A stretch of DNA of 64,000 nucleotides from Alphaproteobacteria bacterium (GTDB taxonomy: Bacteria; Pseudomonadota; Alphaproteobacteria; Rhodospirillales; Rhodospirillaceae), in NCBI GenBank assembly GCA_030604885.1, contig JAUVUZ010000008.1, positions 1 to 64,000 of the forward strand, read 5' to 3'. Positions 1 through 10,785 of this stretch are shown piece after piece. The notes beneath the pieces are model-generated. The model saw nothing but the letters and a program-made list of their open reading frames with translations. It made no database searches and had not been told where the DNA came from. How positions within the stretch are numbered: position 1 is the first letter of the stretch; each line of letters opens with the position of its first letter. Both the position numbers and the translations under genes were made by a program.

Positions 1-50
1 CCCAGCCCAAAAAGCCGGGCGCTTCACACTTCAACTCAAATACACCTTCC

Positions 51-127
<77 letters not shown>

Positions 128-140
128 ACTTTACTTGATC

Positions 141-173
141 AAAGCCGTCGGAGACACCTCCGGCGGCTTTTTT
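141..173 (+). terminator. Rho-independent terminator after tRNA-fMet
   Basis: AAAGCCGTCGGAG-acac-CTCCGGCGGCTTTTTT hairpin plus T-run. Confidence 0.85.
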
Positions 174-357
174 CATGTCCGCCGCCCCTCAATGAAAATC
201 CCGCGAGCGCACATCGAGGCGAGCATCGCCGATGCGGGAGAGGTCGGCGGGGAATGCAATACCATAACATATCGAATTGACCGGTCCGGGCCGACGTTGA
301 TATACGCAGTGCGGGGGCGGGCTGCGGTTTGCGTGGCGGGGAGCACAGGGGGTAAGG

Positions 358-2286
358 GTGGGGGACGATGGCTCGGGTGCGGCTTCGTGCCGCGTGTATC
401 CGTTTTCGGCGATTTTGGCGCAAGAGGAGATGAAGCTCGCGCTGTTGCTGAACGCGGTGAACCCGTCGGTGGGCGGGGTGGTGGTGCGCGGGCAGAAGGG
501 GACGGCCAAATCCACCGCGGCGCGGGGGGTGCGGGCGCTCTTGCCGCGCGACGATGCCGGGCGGGTTCCGGCGTTCGTGGATTTTCCCCTCGGCGCGACC
601 GAGGACATGGTGGTCGGCTCGATCGACTTCGAGGCGGCGGTGCGCGACGGCGAGGTGCGGTTTCAGCCCGGGCTGCTGGCGCGCGCGCACCGGGGCGTGC
701 TCTACATCGACGAGGTCAACCTGCTGGACGACCATCTGGTCGACAGCATTCTCGACGCCGCCGAGACCGGCGCCAACGTGGTGGAGCGCGAGGGCCAGAG
801 CCTGCGCCACGCGGCGCGCTTCATCCTGATCGGCACGATGAACCCGGAGGAGGGGGAGCTGCGGCCACAGCTGCTCGACCGCTTCGGCCTCGCGGTGGCG
901 ATCGCGGGCGAGGCGGACCCGGCGCTGAGGGTCGAACTGCTGAAGCGCCGCGAGGCGTTCGACGCCGACCCGGAGGGCTTCCTCGCCGCCCACGCCGCCG
1001 CCGAGGCCGATCTCGCGCGCCGGGTCGGCGAGGCGCGGGCGCGCCTGCCCGAGGTGATGATCGCCAGTCATCTGGTCGGCTTCATCGTCGAGATCTGCGC
1101 CCGCAACCGCGTCGCCGGGCACCGCGCCGACATCGTCATCGCGCGCGCCGCCGCCGCGCTGGCGGCGTGGGAGGGGCGGAGCGACGTCTCGGCCGACGAC
1201 ATCCTCAAGGTCGCGCCGCTGGCGCTGCTGCACCGCATGCGCTCGGGTACCCCGGACATGCCGCCGCCGCCTCCTCCTCGTCCGCCGGAACCGGAGGAGG
1301 ACGCGGAAACTCCCGACGCGCCGCCGCCCGAAGGCGAGGCGGCGGGCGAGGAGGCTCCCGCGCCGCCACAGCAGCGCCGGGACGATGCCGCCGAGCGCCC
1401 CGAACCGTCCGACGACGATCCGCCCGAGGAAATTCAGGAGGTCGGCGCGCCGTTCGCGGTGCGCAGGATCGAACGGCGGAGCGTGGATCGGGAGTTGCGC
1501 ACCGGCTCCGGCCGCCGCTCGCGGTCGCGCTCGGCGAGCAAACAGGGGCGTTACGTCAAAAGCACCACCCGGCGCGGCCGCAACGACCTTGCCCTCGACG
1601 CGACGATCCGCGCCGCCGCGCCCTATCAGATCGTCCGTCGTGCCGCCGCCGCGCACGATCTCGCGGTGCACATCGCCGAGGGCGACATCCGCGAGAAGGT
1701 GCGCGAGCGTCGGGTGGGGAACTTCCTGCTGTTCGTGGTGGACGGCTCCGGCTCGATGGGGGCGCAGCGGCGCATGGTCGAGACCAAGGCGGCGATCCTG
1801 AGCCTGCTGCTCGACGCCTATCAGAAGCGCGACACCGTGGCGATGGTGAGCTTCCGCCATCGCGGCGCGGCGGTGGTGCTGCCGCCTACCCATTCGGTGG
1901 ATCGCGCCGCCCGGCTGTTGGCGGATCTCCCCATCGGCGGCCGCACGCCGCTGACCGCCGGGCTGGGCGCGGCCGCCAACGTGCTGCGCCGGGCGCTGCG
2001 GAAAGATCCGGCGCTGCTGCCGCTGGTGATCGTGATGACCGACGGCCGCGCCAACGCCGGAATCGGCGCCGCGCCACCCCACGAGGAGGCGTTGAAGGCC
2101 GCCGCCGCGCTCGCCGAGCGCTATCCGAGCGCGCAGTTCGTCGTCGTCGACACCGAGGCTCCGGGCGCGGTGCGCCTCGGCCTCGCGCGCAAACTCGCCG
2201 CCGCGCTGGGCGCGGCGTACGTCAAGGTCGCCGATCTTCGCGCCGAGGATCTGGTGGCCATAGCCAAGGAGCATCAAGGGTGGTGA
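358..2286 (+). CDS. Magnesium/cobalt chelatase D-type subunit (AAA+ ATPase, Pro/acidic linker, VWA domain)
   Basis: Walker [10 protein letters not shown], ChlI-like motifs [11 protein letters not shown] and [19 protein letters not shown]-terminal MIDAS DGSGSMG. Confidence 0.85.
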   Translation: MGDDGSGAASCRVYPFSAILAQEEMKLALLLNAVNPSVGGVVVRGQKGTAKSTAARGVRALLPRDDAGRVPAFVDFPLGATEDMVVGSIDFEAAVRDGEVRFQPGLLARAHRGVLYIDEVNLLDDHLVDSILDAAETGANVVEREGQSLRHAARFILIGTMNPEEGELRPQLLDRFGLAVAIAGEADPALRVELLKRREAFDADPEGFLAAHAAAEADLARRVGEARARLPEVMIASHLVGFIVEICARNRVAGHRADIVIARAAAALAAWEGRSDVSADDILKVAPLALLHRMRSGTPDMPPPPPPRPPEPEEDAETPDAPPPEGEAAGEEAPAPPQQRRDDAAERPEPSDDDPPEEIQEVGAPFAVRRIERRSVDRELRTGSGRRSRSRSASKQGRYVKSTTRRGRNDLALDATIRAAAPYQIVRRAAAAHDLAVHIAEGDIREKVRERRVGNFLLFVVDGSGSMGAQRRMVETKAAILSLLLDAYQKRDTVAMVSFRHRGAAVVLPPTHSVDRAARLLADLPIGGRTPLTAGLGAAANVLRRALRKDPALLPLVIVMTDGRANAGIGAAPPHEEALKAAAALAERYPSAQFVVVDTEAPGAVRLGLARKLAAALGAAYVKVADLRAEDLVAIAKEHQGW

Positions 2287-3299
2287 GCATCGACACCGCG
2301 TCCCCGGCCGTCTATCCGTTCGTCGCCATCGTCGGGCAGGAGACGCTGAAGCAGAGCCTGATCCTCAACGTCGTCAACCCCGGCCTCTCGGGGGTGCTGA
2401 TCCGCGGCGAGAAGGGCACCGCCAAATCCACCGCGGTGCGCGCGCTCGCCGACCTGCTGCCGGAGATCGCGGTGGTCGAGGGCGACCCCTTTCAGAGCGA
2501 TCCGGCCGACCCGCGCGGCATGGCGCCCGAGGTGCGCGCCCGCTTCGCGGCGGGCGAGGCGCTGCCGGTGCGGCGGCGCAAGGTGCGGGTGGTCGAACTG
2601 CCGATTTCCGCCACCGAGGATCGCGTCGTCGGTACCCTCGATCTCGAAACCGCGCTCAAGGAGGGCCGCAAAACCATCGAGCCGGGCCTGCTCGCCGCCG
2701 CCAACCGGGGCTTGCTGTACGTCGACGAGGTCAACTTGCTGGACGACCACGTGGTCGACGTGCTGCTGGATTCCGCCGCGATGGGGGTGAACACCATCGA
2801 GCGCGAGGGGATCAGCTTCTCGCATCCGGCGCGCTTCACCCTGATCGGCACGATGAACCCGGAGGAGGGCGACCTGCGGCCGCAGCTCCTCGACCGCTTC
2901 GGCCTGTGCGTGCAGGTGGAGGGGCTGACCACCCCGGCGGAGCGGGTCGAGGTGGTGAAGCGCCGCGCCGCCTACGAGGACGACCCGGACGCCTTCGCCG
3001 CGCGCTGGGCGGAGGAGACGGCGCAACTCCGCGACAAGGTGGCGGCGGCGATCGCGCTGTGCCCGCAGGTGACGGCGTCCGACGCGATCCTGTTCGCGAT
3101 CGCCGAACGCGCGCTCAAGCTCGGGGTGGACGGTCACCGCAGCGACATCGTCATGCTCAAGGCCGCCAAGGCCCTCGCCGCCTGGGGCGGGCGCGAGGAG
3201 GTGACGCCCGCCGACGTCGAGCGCGCCGCGGCCCTCGCCCTGCCGCACCGCATGCGGCGCAAGCCGTTCGAGGAGATCCTCGGCCCCCACGCGGCCTGA
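2283..3299 (+). CDS. Magnesium/cobalt chelatase I-type AAA+ ATPase subunit
   Basis: [58 protein letters not shown] start overlaps the upstream stop. Confidence 0.85.
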   Translation: MSIDTASPAVYPFVAIVGQETLKQSLILNVVNPGLSGVLIRGEKGTAKSTAVRALADLLPEIAVVEGDPFQSDPADPRGMAPEVRARFAAGEALPVRRRKVRVVELPISATEDRVVGTLDLETALKEGRKTIEPGLLAAANRGLLYVDEVNLLDDHVVDVLLDSAAMGVNTIEREGISFSHPARFTLIGTMNPEEGDLRPQLLDRFGLCVQVEGLTTPAERVEVVKRRAAYEDDPDAFAARWAEETAQLRDKVAAAIALCPQVTASDAILFAIAERALKLGVDGHRSDIVMLKAAKALAAWGGREEVTPADVERAAALALPHRMRRKPFEEILGPHAA

Positions 3300-3301
3300 G
3301 G

Positions 3302-3344
3302 GCGGAGGCGGCGGCGGGCCTGGGTCATCCGCCGCCGCCTCCGC
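3302..3344. other. Perfect 14-bp stem-loop between the chelatase pair and hmuT
   Basis: GCGGAGGCGGCGGC ... GCCGCCGCCTCCGC; no T-run. Confidence 0.5.
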
Positions 3345-3346
3345 AA

Positions 3347-3395
3347 TTGACACGCCGGTCGGCTTCGGCTAGCCCGGACGACGTTATAGTGTTGC
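3347..3395 (+). promoter_or_regulatory. Candidate promoter/operator upstream of hmuT
   Basis: TTGACA (3347-3352), 17-nt spacer, TAGCCC (3370-3375), then CGTTATAGTGTTGC (3382-3395). Confidence 0.4.
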
Positions 3396-3408
3396 ATTGG
3401 GGGACGCG

Positions 3409-4251
3409 ATGGGAAGGCTGGGGAGTGCGCTGGCGGGGATCGTCGGCTGGGCGATGCTGGCCGCCACGGCCCAGGCCGGGGAGCGGATCGTCAGCCTCGG
3501 CGGTTCGATCACCGAAACCGTGGCGGCCTTGGGATTCGCCGACGCCATCGTCGGCGTCGACCAGAGCAGCCTGCGCCCGCCCGAGGTGACGAAGCGGGTG
3601 CCGCGCGTCGGCAGCCCCCGCGCGGTGCCGCTGGAGGCGATTCTGGCGGTGTCGCCGACGGTGGTGGTGACCTATGCGGATCTTCAGCCGCCCGAGGCGA
3701 TCCCCAGCCTGAAATCCCTCGGCATCCGGGTGGTGACGGTGCCGCGCCGCCCGGACGTGGAGGCGGCGCGGCAAAAGGTTCTCGCCATCGCCGAGGGGCT
3801 GGGGGCGCCGGAACGCGGCCGCGCGCTGCTCGCCGACATCGACCGGGACCTCGCCTGGCCCGACGCCCTGCCGCGCCCGGCGCGCAAGGCGCGGGTGCTG
3901 TTCATCCAGAGCATGGGCAACGGGCCGCTGATGATTTCCGGCACCGGCACCACCGCGGCGGCGCTGCTGGAGGCCGCCGGGGTGGACAACGCGGTGACCG
4001 CGTTCGAAGGCTATCGTCCGCTGAACGCCGAGGCGATGCTGGCCATCGACCCGGACACGATCGTGATCCTCAAGCGCGCCCTCGACCGCATCGGCGGTCC
4101 GGCGGGGCTGGCCGCCTCGCCCGGGCTGGGCGACACCCGGGCGGTGCGCGAGAACCGCCTGGTGATGTCCGATGACGCCGCCTTTCTCGGCCTCGGCCCC
4201 GGGTTCGGCGTGGCGGTGCGGGAACTGCGCGAAGCGGTGTACGGCCGATGA
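3409..4251 (+). CDS. hmuT: Heme/hemin ABC transporter substrate-binding protein
   Basis: Signal peptide MGRLGSALAGIVGWAMLAATAQA; ERIVSLGGSITETVAALGFADAIVGVD, EGYRPLNAEAMLAIDPDTIVIL; followed by permease and ATPase genes. Confidence 0.8.
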   Translation: MGRLGSALAGIVGWAMLAATAQAGERIVSLGGSITETVAALGFADAIVGVDQSSLRPPEVTKRVPRVGSPRAVPLEAILAVSPTVVVTYADLQPPEAIPSLKSLGIRVVTVPRRPDVEAARQKVLAIAEGLGAPERGRALLADIDRDLAWPDALPRPARKARVLFIQSMGNGPLMISGTGTTAAALLEAAGVDNAVTAFEGYRPLNAEAMLAIDPDTIVILKRALDRIGGPAGLAASPGLGDTRAVRENRLVMSDDAAFLGLGPGFGVAVRELREAVYGR

Positions 4252-5315
4252 TCGGGGCGCTGCGCAGCCGCATGGCCGCCGCCGAGGGCGGCGAGGCCCG
4301 GGCCTACGCGCTGCTGGCGGCGGCGCTGCTGGCGGCCCTCGGCGTCAACTTGTCCGCCGGGGCGCTGCACGTGCCGCTGGAGGCGATGCTGCGGGTGTTC
4401 GCCGCCGCGCTCGGCCTCGCCGAGCCGCGCGCGGCGGACCGGATTTTCGAGGTGGTGCTGCTGGACGTTCGCCTGCCGCGCCTCGCCATGGCGTGCGTGG
4501 TGGGCGCCACCCTCGGGGTTTCCGGCGCGGCGATGCAGGGGGTGCTGCGCAACCCGCTGGCCGAGCCGGGCCTGCTCGGCACCACCAGCGGCGCGGCCCT
4601 CGGCGCGGTGGCGGCGATCGTGCTGGAAGGCTGGCTGACGCGACGGCACGATTTCGCCCACCTGCTGGTGCCCGGCGCGGCGTTCGGCGGCGCCCTGGCG
4701 GCCACCCTGGTGGTGGTGGCGGTGGCGCGCGCCGTGGCTCTGCCGAGCGCGGCGACGCTGCTGCTCACCGGCATCGCCATCAACGCCCTGTCCGGCTCCG
4801 CCATCGGCCTGCTGATCTCCATCGCCAACGACGAACAGCTGCGCAACCTCACCTTCTGGATGATGGGCAGCCTCGCCAACGCCAACCGCGCCCATACCCT
4901 GGTGGTGGCGCTGGCGGGCGGGCTGGGGGCGTTCGCGGTCTATCGCCACGCCCTGGCCCTGGACGCCGCCACCCTCGGCGACGACGTGGCGGGGCACCTC
5001 GGCCTCGATCCGGTGGCGGTGCGCGGCCGGGTTCTGGCGGCGGTGGCGCTGGCGGTGGGGGCGAGCGTGGCGTTCGTCGGCATGGTCGGCTTCGTCGGCC
5101 TGGTGGCGCCGCATCTGGTGCGGCTGATGCTGGGGGCGCGGCACCGGCTGGTGATCCCCGCGGCGGCGCTGCTGGGGGCGACCCTGGTGCTGCTGGCGGA
5201 TCTCGCGGCGCGCACCGCGGTCGCCCCGGCGGAACTGCCGCTCGGGGTGCTCACCGGGTTGATCGGCGGGCCGTTCCTGCTGTGGCTGCTGATGCGCGGG
5301 GGGATGGACAAATGA
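4248..5315 (+). CDS. hmuU: FecCD-family ABC permease (heme type)
   Basis: GAAMQGVLRNPLAEPGLLGTTSGAALGA, FVGMVGFVGLVAPHLVRLMLG. Confidence 0.85.
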   Translation: MIGALRSRMAAAEGGEARAYALLAAALLAALGVNLSAGALHVPLEAMLRVFAAALGLAEPRAADRIFEVVLLDVRLPRLAMACVVGATLGVSGAAMQGVLRNPLAEPGLLGTTSGAALGAVAAIVLEGWLTRRHDFAHLLVPGAAFGGALAATLVVVAVARAVALPSAATLLLTGIAINALSGSAIGLLISIANDEQLRNLTFWMMGSLANANRAHTLVVALAGGLGAFAVYRHALALDAATLGDDVAGHLGLDPVAVRGRVLAAVALAVGASVAFVGMVGFVGLVAPHLVRLMLGARHRLVIPAAALLGATLVLLADLAARTAVAPAELPLGVLTGLIGGPFLLWLLMRGGMDK

Positions 5316-6091
5316 TCTCCGCCCGCGGCATCACCGTGCGGCGCGGCGGCCGCACCCTGCTCGACGGTGTCGACCTGGACGCCGCGCCCGGCAGCCTCAC
5401 CGCCATCGTCGGCCCCAACGGCGCGGGCAAATCGACCCTGCTCAAGGTCGTGACCGGCGACCTGGCCCCCGACGCGGGCACCGTGGCGGTGCTCGGCCGC
5501 GACCTCGGCGCGTGGCCGCGGCGGGAGATCGCGCGCCGCCGCGCGGTGTTGCCGCAGGGCATCGCCCTCGCCTTCGCCTTCCGTGCCCGCGACGTGGTGC
5601 GCCTGGGCCGCCTGCCGTTCGGGTCCGGCCGCGACGACCGCGCGCTCGCCGATGCCGCCCTCGCCGAGGTGGGCCTCGCCGACCGGGCCGCCGAACTCTA
5701 CCCCAACCTGTCGGGCGGCGAGCAGCGGCGGGTGCAGTACGCGCGGGTGCTGGCGCAGATCGCCGAGGCCTCGGCGGCGGGCGAGGGGCTGCTGCTGCTC
5801 GACGAACCCACCGCCAACCTCGACCCGGCCCACGGCCTCGGCGTGCTCGCCCACGCCCGCAGGCTCGCCGACCGGGGGCTGACGGTGGTGGCGGTGGTCC
5901 ACGACATCAACCTCGCGACGCCGTTCGCCGACCGCTTCGTCGGTCTGCGCGGCGGGCGGGTGCGGTTTGCCGGACCGGCGGCGGAGACCGTCACCGCCGC
6001 CAATCTCGAAGACCTGTTCGGCGTGACGGCGGTGGTGACGCCGCATCCGGTTCACGCCTGCCCGATGGTGGCCTTCGTGGCGCCGGTGTGA
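5312..6091 (+). CDS. hmuV: Heme ABC transporter ATP-binding protein
   Basis: MISARGITVRRGGRTLLDGVDL, GPNGAGKST, LSGGEQRRVQYARVLAQI, LLLDEPTANLDPAH; ATG overlaps hmuU stop. Confidence 0.85.
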   Translation: MISARGITVRRGGRTLLDGVDLDAAPGSLTAIVGPNGAGKSTLLKVVTGDLAPDAGTVAVLGRDLGAWPRREIARRRAVLPQGIALAFAFRARDVVRLGRLPFGSGRDDRALADAALAEVGLADRAAELYPNLSGGEQRRVQYARVLAQIAEASAAGEGLLLLDEPTANLDPAHGLGVLAHARRLADRGLTVVAVVHDINLATPFADRFVGLRGGRVRFAGPAAETVTAANLEDLFGVTAVVTPHPVHACPMVAFVAPV

Positions 6092-6244
6092 CCCCGGTGC
6101 CACACCGGCACGGATAGAATACTATAACATAACATTTGACTCGTGCCGTCGACCGTCGCGCCCTAGTATGCGGCCGCCGGAGAGGGCGCGCGGGGGTGCG
6201 CCGTCCCGGTTTCGCGGGGCCGTGGGGAAACGGCCCCACACACC

Positions 6245-8197
6245 GTGTATGGGGGAGGACACCCGATGACTTTCGGATTCGCGTCGCCGCGGGCGATGCT
6301 GTGCGCGGGCGTCGCCGCGCTGGCGGTTGCGCCGGGCGCGGCGCTGGCGCAGCAGGCGCAGGACCTGGGCGAGATGGTGATTTCGGCCAACCGCGTCGCC
6401 ACCGACGCCAACAAGGTGGGCAGCTCGGTGACCGTGATCACCGCCGCCGACCTCGAGAAGAAGCAGGCGGCGACGCTGGAGGACGTGCTCAAGGACGTGC
6501 CCGGCCTCTACGTCTATTCCAACGGCAACTCGCGCAACAACACCCGCTTCAAGCTGCGCGGCTACGATTCCGGCCGGGTTCTGGTGCTGGTCGACGGCGT
6601 CAAGATCGACAACCAGGCGAGCCAGATGTACGACCGCCCGTACAACCACCTCCAGGCCGCCGACATCGACCGCGTCGAGATCCTGCGCGGCAATCAGAGC
6701 TCGCTCTACGGCTCCGACGCCATCGGCGGCGTGATCTCGATCACCACCAAGTCGGGCAAGGCCGCCGGCAAGATCATCGAGGGCGTCGCCACCGCCGAGA
6801 TCGGCTCGTTCGTCACCCGCAGCTCCTCGCTCTCCGCCTGGGGCCGCTATGGCGACGTCTACTACAAGGCCTCGGGCGCCGCCCTCGCCACCCACGGCGA
6901 CGACAACCGCCCGATGGTCCCCCCGGAAGAAAGCGACGGTTCGAAGAGCGTCAACACCGACTTCAAGATCGGCGCCGACGTGGTCAAGGACCTGGGCGTC
7001 CTCGACCTCCTCAATATCGAGGGCACCCACAACCGGATGCGGGGCGACGCCGAATACGACACCGCCACTTCCGCCACCGACACCGAGGGCTTCCTCCACC
7101 AGAAAACCGAGACCTCCAGCGCCAAGCTCAACGCCAAGATGTTCGACGGCGTGCTCGACAACACCTTCACCGCGAGCCGCATGGACGCCTACGTCGTCGC
7201 CCGCTCCAATCGGTATTCCGGCACCCTCAACCGCTACTGGGGCGACTTGCAGAAATACGAATATCAGGGCGTGCTGAAGCCGCTGGACGGGCATTCGCTG
7301 GTGTTCGGCGCGGATCAGGAGCGCGACCACTTCCGCACCCGCACCTCGACCGCGGCGCAGACCCAGGCGCTGGTCAACTCGTCGGTGTTCGGCGACTACG
7401 CCGTCGACCTGTTCGAGAACCTCACCCTCAGCGCGGGCATGCGCCAGTACTACCACGACACCTTCGGCAGCAACACCACCTACCGCACCACCGCGTCGTA
7501 TCGCGTGCCCGAAACCGGCACCCGCGTCCACGGCAGCTACGGCACCGGTTTCAAGGCGCCCACCCTGGTGCAGGCCCTCTACAACCGCTCCACCGCCGTC
7601 GCCGCCGGATTCGACGAGACCGTGAACCCCGAGGAATCCCGCGGCTACGACGTGGGCGTCGAGCAGTCGCTGCTCGACGGCCGCCTGGTGGTGGACGTGA
7701 CCTTCTTCAACAACCGCATGACCGACGCGATCGAATCCCGCGGCCCCACCGCCAACCGCTACTACGTCAACATCGGTTCGGTGCGCAACATGGGCTTCGA
7801 GACCAGCGCCGACTTCGAGGTGAGCGACGAGGTGACCCTGACCGGCACCTACACCTTCACCCAGTCGCGCGACAACGCCACCGGCCTCCAGATCGACCAG
7901 GCGCCGGTGCACCAGGGATCGATGCGGGTGTCCTATGCGCCGCACGCGGTGGAGGGACTCGACACCTGGGTGCGGATGACCGCCGCGGGCAAGAGCTTCG
8001 ACACCCCGAGCACCGCGCTCGGCCGCCGAAAGCTCGACGGCTGGGCCACCTTCGACCTCGGCGCCGACTACAAGATCGACCAGACCTTCAGCGTCTACGG
8101 CCGGGTCGAGAACCTGTTGGACAAGGATTACGGCCAGATGTACGGCTTCGAGAACGCCGGGGTCGGCGCCTACACCGGCGTTCGCGCCAAGTTCTGA
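6245..8197 (+). CDS. TonB-dependent outer-membrane receptor, BtuB-like
   Basis: Signal peptide; plug domain (RFKLRGYDSGRVLVLVDGVKI, VEILRGNQSSLYGSDAIGGVISITTK); ends ENLLDKDYGQMYGFENAGVGAYTGVRAKF. Confidence 0.85.
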   Translation: MYGGGHPMTFGFASPRAMLCAGVAALAVAPGAALAQQAQDLGEMVISANRVATDANKVGSSVTVITAADLEKKQAATLEDVLKDVPGLYVYSNGNSRNNTRFKLRGYDSGRVLVLVDGVKIDNQASQMYDRPYNHLQAADIDRVEILRGNQSSLYGSDAIGGVISITTKSGKAAGKIIEGVATAEIGSFVTRSSSLSAWGRYGDVYYKASGAALATHGDDNRPMVPPEESDGSKSVNTDFKIGADVVKDLGVLDLLNIEGTHNRMRGDAEYDTATSATDTEGFLHQKTETSSAKLNAKMFDGVLDNTFTASRMDAYVVARSNRYSGTLNRYWGDLQKYEYQGVLKPLDGHSLVFGADQERDHFRTRTSTAAQTQALVNSSVFGDYAVDLFENLTLSAGMRQYYHDTFGSNTTYRTTASYRVPETGTRVHGSYGTGFKAPTLVQALYNRSTAVAAGFDETVNPEESRGYDVGVEQSLLDGRLVVDVTFFNNRMTDAIESRGPTANRYYVNIGSVRNMGFETSADFEVSDEVTLTGTYTFTQSRDNATGLQIDQAPVHQGSMRVSYAPHAVEGLDTWVRMTAAGKSFDTPSTALGRRKLDGWATFDLGADYKIDQTFSVYGRVENLLDKDYGQMYGFENAGVGAYTGVRAKF

Positions 8198-8288
8198 TCC
8201 CCCGGCCGACCGCTGCCGTTTGCCGCCGCCGCCCCTCCCCGGGGCGGCGGCGTGCGTTTGTGGGGATGCGCAAGGCCTCCGGGTTCGG

Positions 8289-8321
8289 TTGACGGGGTGG
8301 ATGTGTGATGTTATTACATCC
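8289..8321 (+). promoter_or_regulatory. Candidate promoter with palindrome upstream of riboswitch 1
   Basis: TTGACG-N17-TATTAC; inverted repeat GATGT-TATT-ACATC (8307-8320) over the -10. Confidence 0.45.
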
Positions 8322-8322
8322 G

Positions 8323-8504
8323 CGCACGACGGTCCCCGCCTTGGGGCGGGGCCATGAGGGAACCCGGTGGAAATCCGGGGCTGCCCCCGCAACTGTCAGC
8401 GAGGAGTTGCCGCCCACAGTCGCCACTGACGCCCCGGACGACCGGGGAGCCGGGAAGGCGGGCGGCCGCGACGATCCGCGAGCCAGGAGACCTGCCGTCG
8501 TGCG
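8323..8504 (+). ncRNA. Cobalamin riboswitch 1
   Basis: P1 CGCACGACGG/CCGTCGTGCG; GGAAATCCGGGGCTGCCCCCGCAACTGT; GCCACTGA; CCGGGAAGGCGGGC; B12 box GCGAGCCAGGAGACCTGCC (8478-8496). Confidence 0.92.
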
Positions 8505-8712
8505 CGTACCCACCCAAGGGGCGGGGAGGCCCCACGGGAACGGGACATCGGCGGCGACGCCGGGGTCCGCAGTCGGTCGCTCCATTGGGGGAGAGGGCCG
8601 GTTCGCGGCGGCGGTCGCGGGTTGCGTTGGGGGATGGGGCAGTGATGTTATGTAACGCTAGAACATACCTGACTCGATTGCCGATGGCACATCAGCCCTG
8701 CATGGAGTGGGA

Positions 8713-10785
8713 ATGACTATGGATCAGCAGGAACTCGGACTCGCGGCGGATTTCCCCGCAGTCAGCTACGATCAATGGAAAAAGATCGTCGAGGACAAAG
8801 AACTGAAGGGCGTGCCCTTCGAGAAGAAGATGGTGACCAAGACCCCGGAAGGGATCGACATCCGGCCCCTCTACGTCGCCGAGAACTGGCCGTGGGCCGG
8901 GGATCCCTCGGGCTTTCCCGGGTTCTTCCCCTATACCCGCGGCACCCAGGCGATCGCCCGCACCCGCAAGGGCTGGGATATCCGCCAGGAATTCCGCGAA
9001 GCCGACCCGGCCGACGCCAACCGCGAGATCAAGCACGACCTCGGGCGCGGCGTGACCTCGGTGGCGCTTCGCCTCGACGAAGCGGTCCGCGCCGGTTTCG
9101 GTCCCGATGCGCCGGGCGCGGGCGCGAACGGTGCGCTGATTCACGATCTCGCCGCCCTCGAAACCGCGCTCGCGGGGGTCGATCTCGCCAAGGTTCCGGT
9201 GGCGCTGGAAGCGGGCGCGGCGTTCCTGCCCGCCGCGATGGCGCTCTCCGCGCTGTGGAAGAAGGCGGGGTTGACGGCGGAGACCGCCACCGGCGGCTTC
9301 GGCGCCGATCCGGTCGCCACTCTTGCCGAGACCGGCGGCCTGCCGATGTCGGCGGACGCGGCGCTGGCGCAACTGGGGGCGCTCGCCGCCTTCACCGTCA
9401 AGACTTGGCCGAAGGTGCGCGCGGTTTCGGTGGATACCTCGGTCTACCACAACGGCGGCGCGAACGAGGCCCACGACCTCGGCATCGCCCTCGCCACCGC
9501 GCTCGCCTACGTCAAGGCGATGGAACATGCCGGTCTCGGCATCGACCAGGCCTGCGGGCAAATCGCCTTCACCGTCTCGGTGGGTTGCGAGGAATATCTC
9601 CAGATCGCCAAGCTGCGCGCCGCGCGCAAGCTGTGGGCGGCGCTCGCCAAGGTGTGCGGCGCTTCCGACGCGGCCGCGTGCATGAGCCTGCGCGCCAAGT
9701 CGGCGGAGCGGATGTTCACGCGCATCGACCCGTGGGTGAACATGCTGCGCGCCACCGTCTCGACCTTCGCTTCGGCGGTCGGCGGGGCGGATGCCGTCAC
9801 CTGCCTGCCCTTCGACGTCGCGATCGGCCTGCCCGACGACATGGGGCGCCGCATCGCCCGCAACACCCAGATCATCCTGGCGGAGGAATCGAACCTCTAC
9901 CGCGTCGCCGATCCGGCGGGCGGCGCGTGGTCGATGGAAACCCTCACCGACGAGATGGCCGAAAAGGGCTGGGCGTTCTTCCGCGAGATCGAGGCCAAGG
10001 GCGGCATCGTCGCCGCGCTCGGCTCCGGCTTCGTCCAGGACGCGATCGCCGCGACCATGGCGCAGCGCGACAAGGATATCGCCAAGCGCAAGGTTCCGCT
10101 CACCGGCGTTTCCGAATTCCCGAACATCCTCGAGAAGCCGGTGGTGCGTCCGGTGGCGGACGTGGCCAAGGCCAAGGCCGAGGCGGTCAAGCGGATCGCC
10201 GCCGCCAAGGCTCCGGCCGCGAGCGGCAATCCGGTGGCCGATGCGGCCCACGCCGTCGGCGCGGGCGTCGGCTTCGCGGCGGCGCTGGCGAAGGCGGCGG
10301 GGCCGGCGGTGAAGCCGGTGGTCAAGCGTCACCTCGCCGACACCTTCGAGCGGCTGCGCGACGCGGCCTTGGCGCACAAGGAGACCACCGGCGCGTTCCC
10401 GACGATCTTCCTCGCCAATCTCGGGCCGATCGCCAAGCACACCGGCCGCGCCACCTTCGCCAAGAACTACTTCGAGGCGGGCGGCATCCAGGCGCTCGGC
10501 AACAACGGCTTCGAAACCGTCGAGGCGTGCGTCGCCGCATTCGAGCAAAGCGGTGCGCGGATCGCGGTGATCTGCTCGTCGGACGCGCTCTACGAGGAAA
10601 TGGTGCCGACCTACGCGCCCGCCCTCAAGGCCGCCGGGGCCGAGACCCTCTACCTTGCCGGTGCGCCCGGCGACAAGAAGGACGCCTACGACGCCGTGGG
10701 CATCGACGACTACATTTTCATGGGTGCGGACGTTCTGGGCAAGTTGACCGCCCAGTTGGTTCGCCTGGGAGTGATCGCGCAATGA
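8713..10785 (+). CDS. Methylmalonyl-CoA mutase, small (non-catalytic) subunit
   Basis: [48 protein letters not shown]; directly followed by the large subunit. Confidence 0.88.
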   Translation: MTMDQQELGLAADFPAVSYDQWKKIVEDKELKGVPFEKKMVTKTPEGIDIRPLYVAENWPWAGDPSGFPGFFPYTRGTQAIARTRKGWDIRQEFREADPADANREIKHDLGRGVTSVALRLDEAVRAGFGPDAPGAGANGALIHDLAALETALAGVDLAKVPVALEAGAAFLPAAMALSALWKKAGLTAETATGGFGADPVATLAETGGLPMSADAALAQLGALAAFTVKTWPKVRAVSVDTSVYHNGGANEAHDLGIALATALAYVKAMEHAGLGIDQACGQIAFTVSVGCEEYLQIAKLRAARKLWAALAKVCGASDAAACMSLRAKSAERMFTRIDPWVNMLRATVSTFASAVGGADAVTCLPFDVAIGLPDDMGRRIARNTQIILAEESNLYRVADPAGGAWSMETLTDEMAEKGWAFFREIEAKGGIVAALGSGFVQDAIAATMAQRDKDIAKRKVPLTGVSEFPNILEKPVVRPVADVAKAKAEAVKRIAAAKAPAASGNPVADAAHAVGAGVGFAAALAKAAGPAVKPVVKRHLADTFERLRDAALAHKETTGAFPTIFLANLGPIAKHTGRATFAKNYFEAGGIQALGNNGFETVEACVAAFEQSGARIAVICSSDALYEEMVPTYAPALKAAGAETLYLAGAPGDKKDAYDAVGIDDYIFMGADVLGKLTAQLVRLGVIAQ

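Noticed and set aside
6163-6244. Riboswitch in the leader of the TonB-dependent receptor
   Set aside because: The leader has a GGGGCCGT...ACGGCCCC hairpin but none of the cobalamin consensus blocks.
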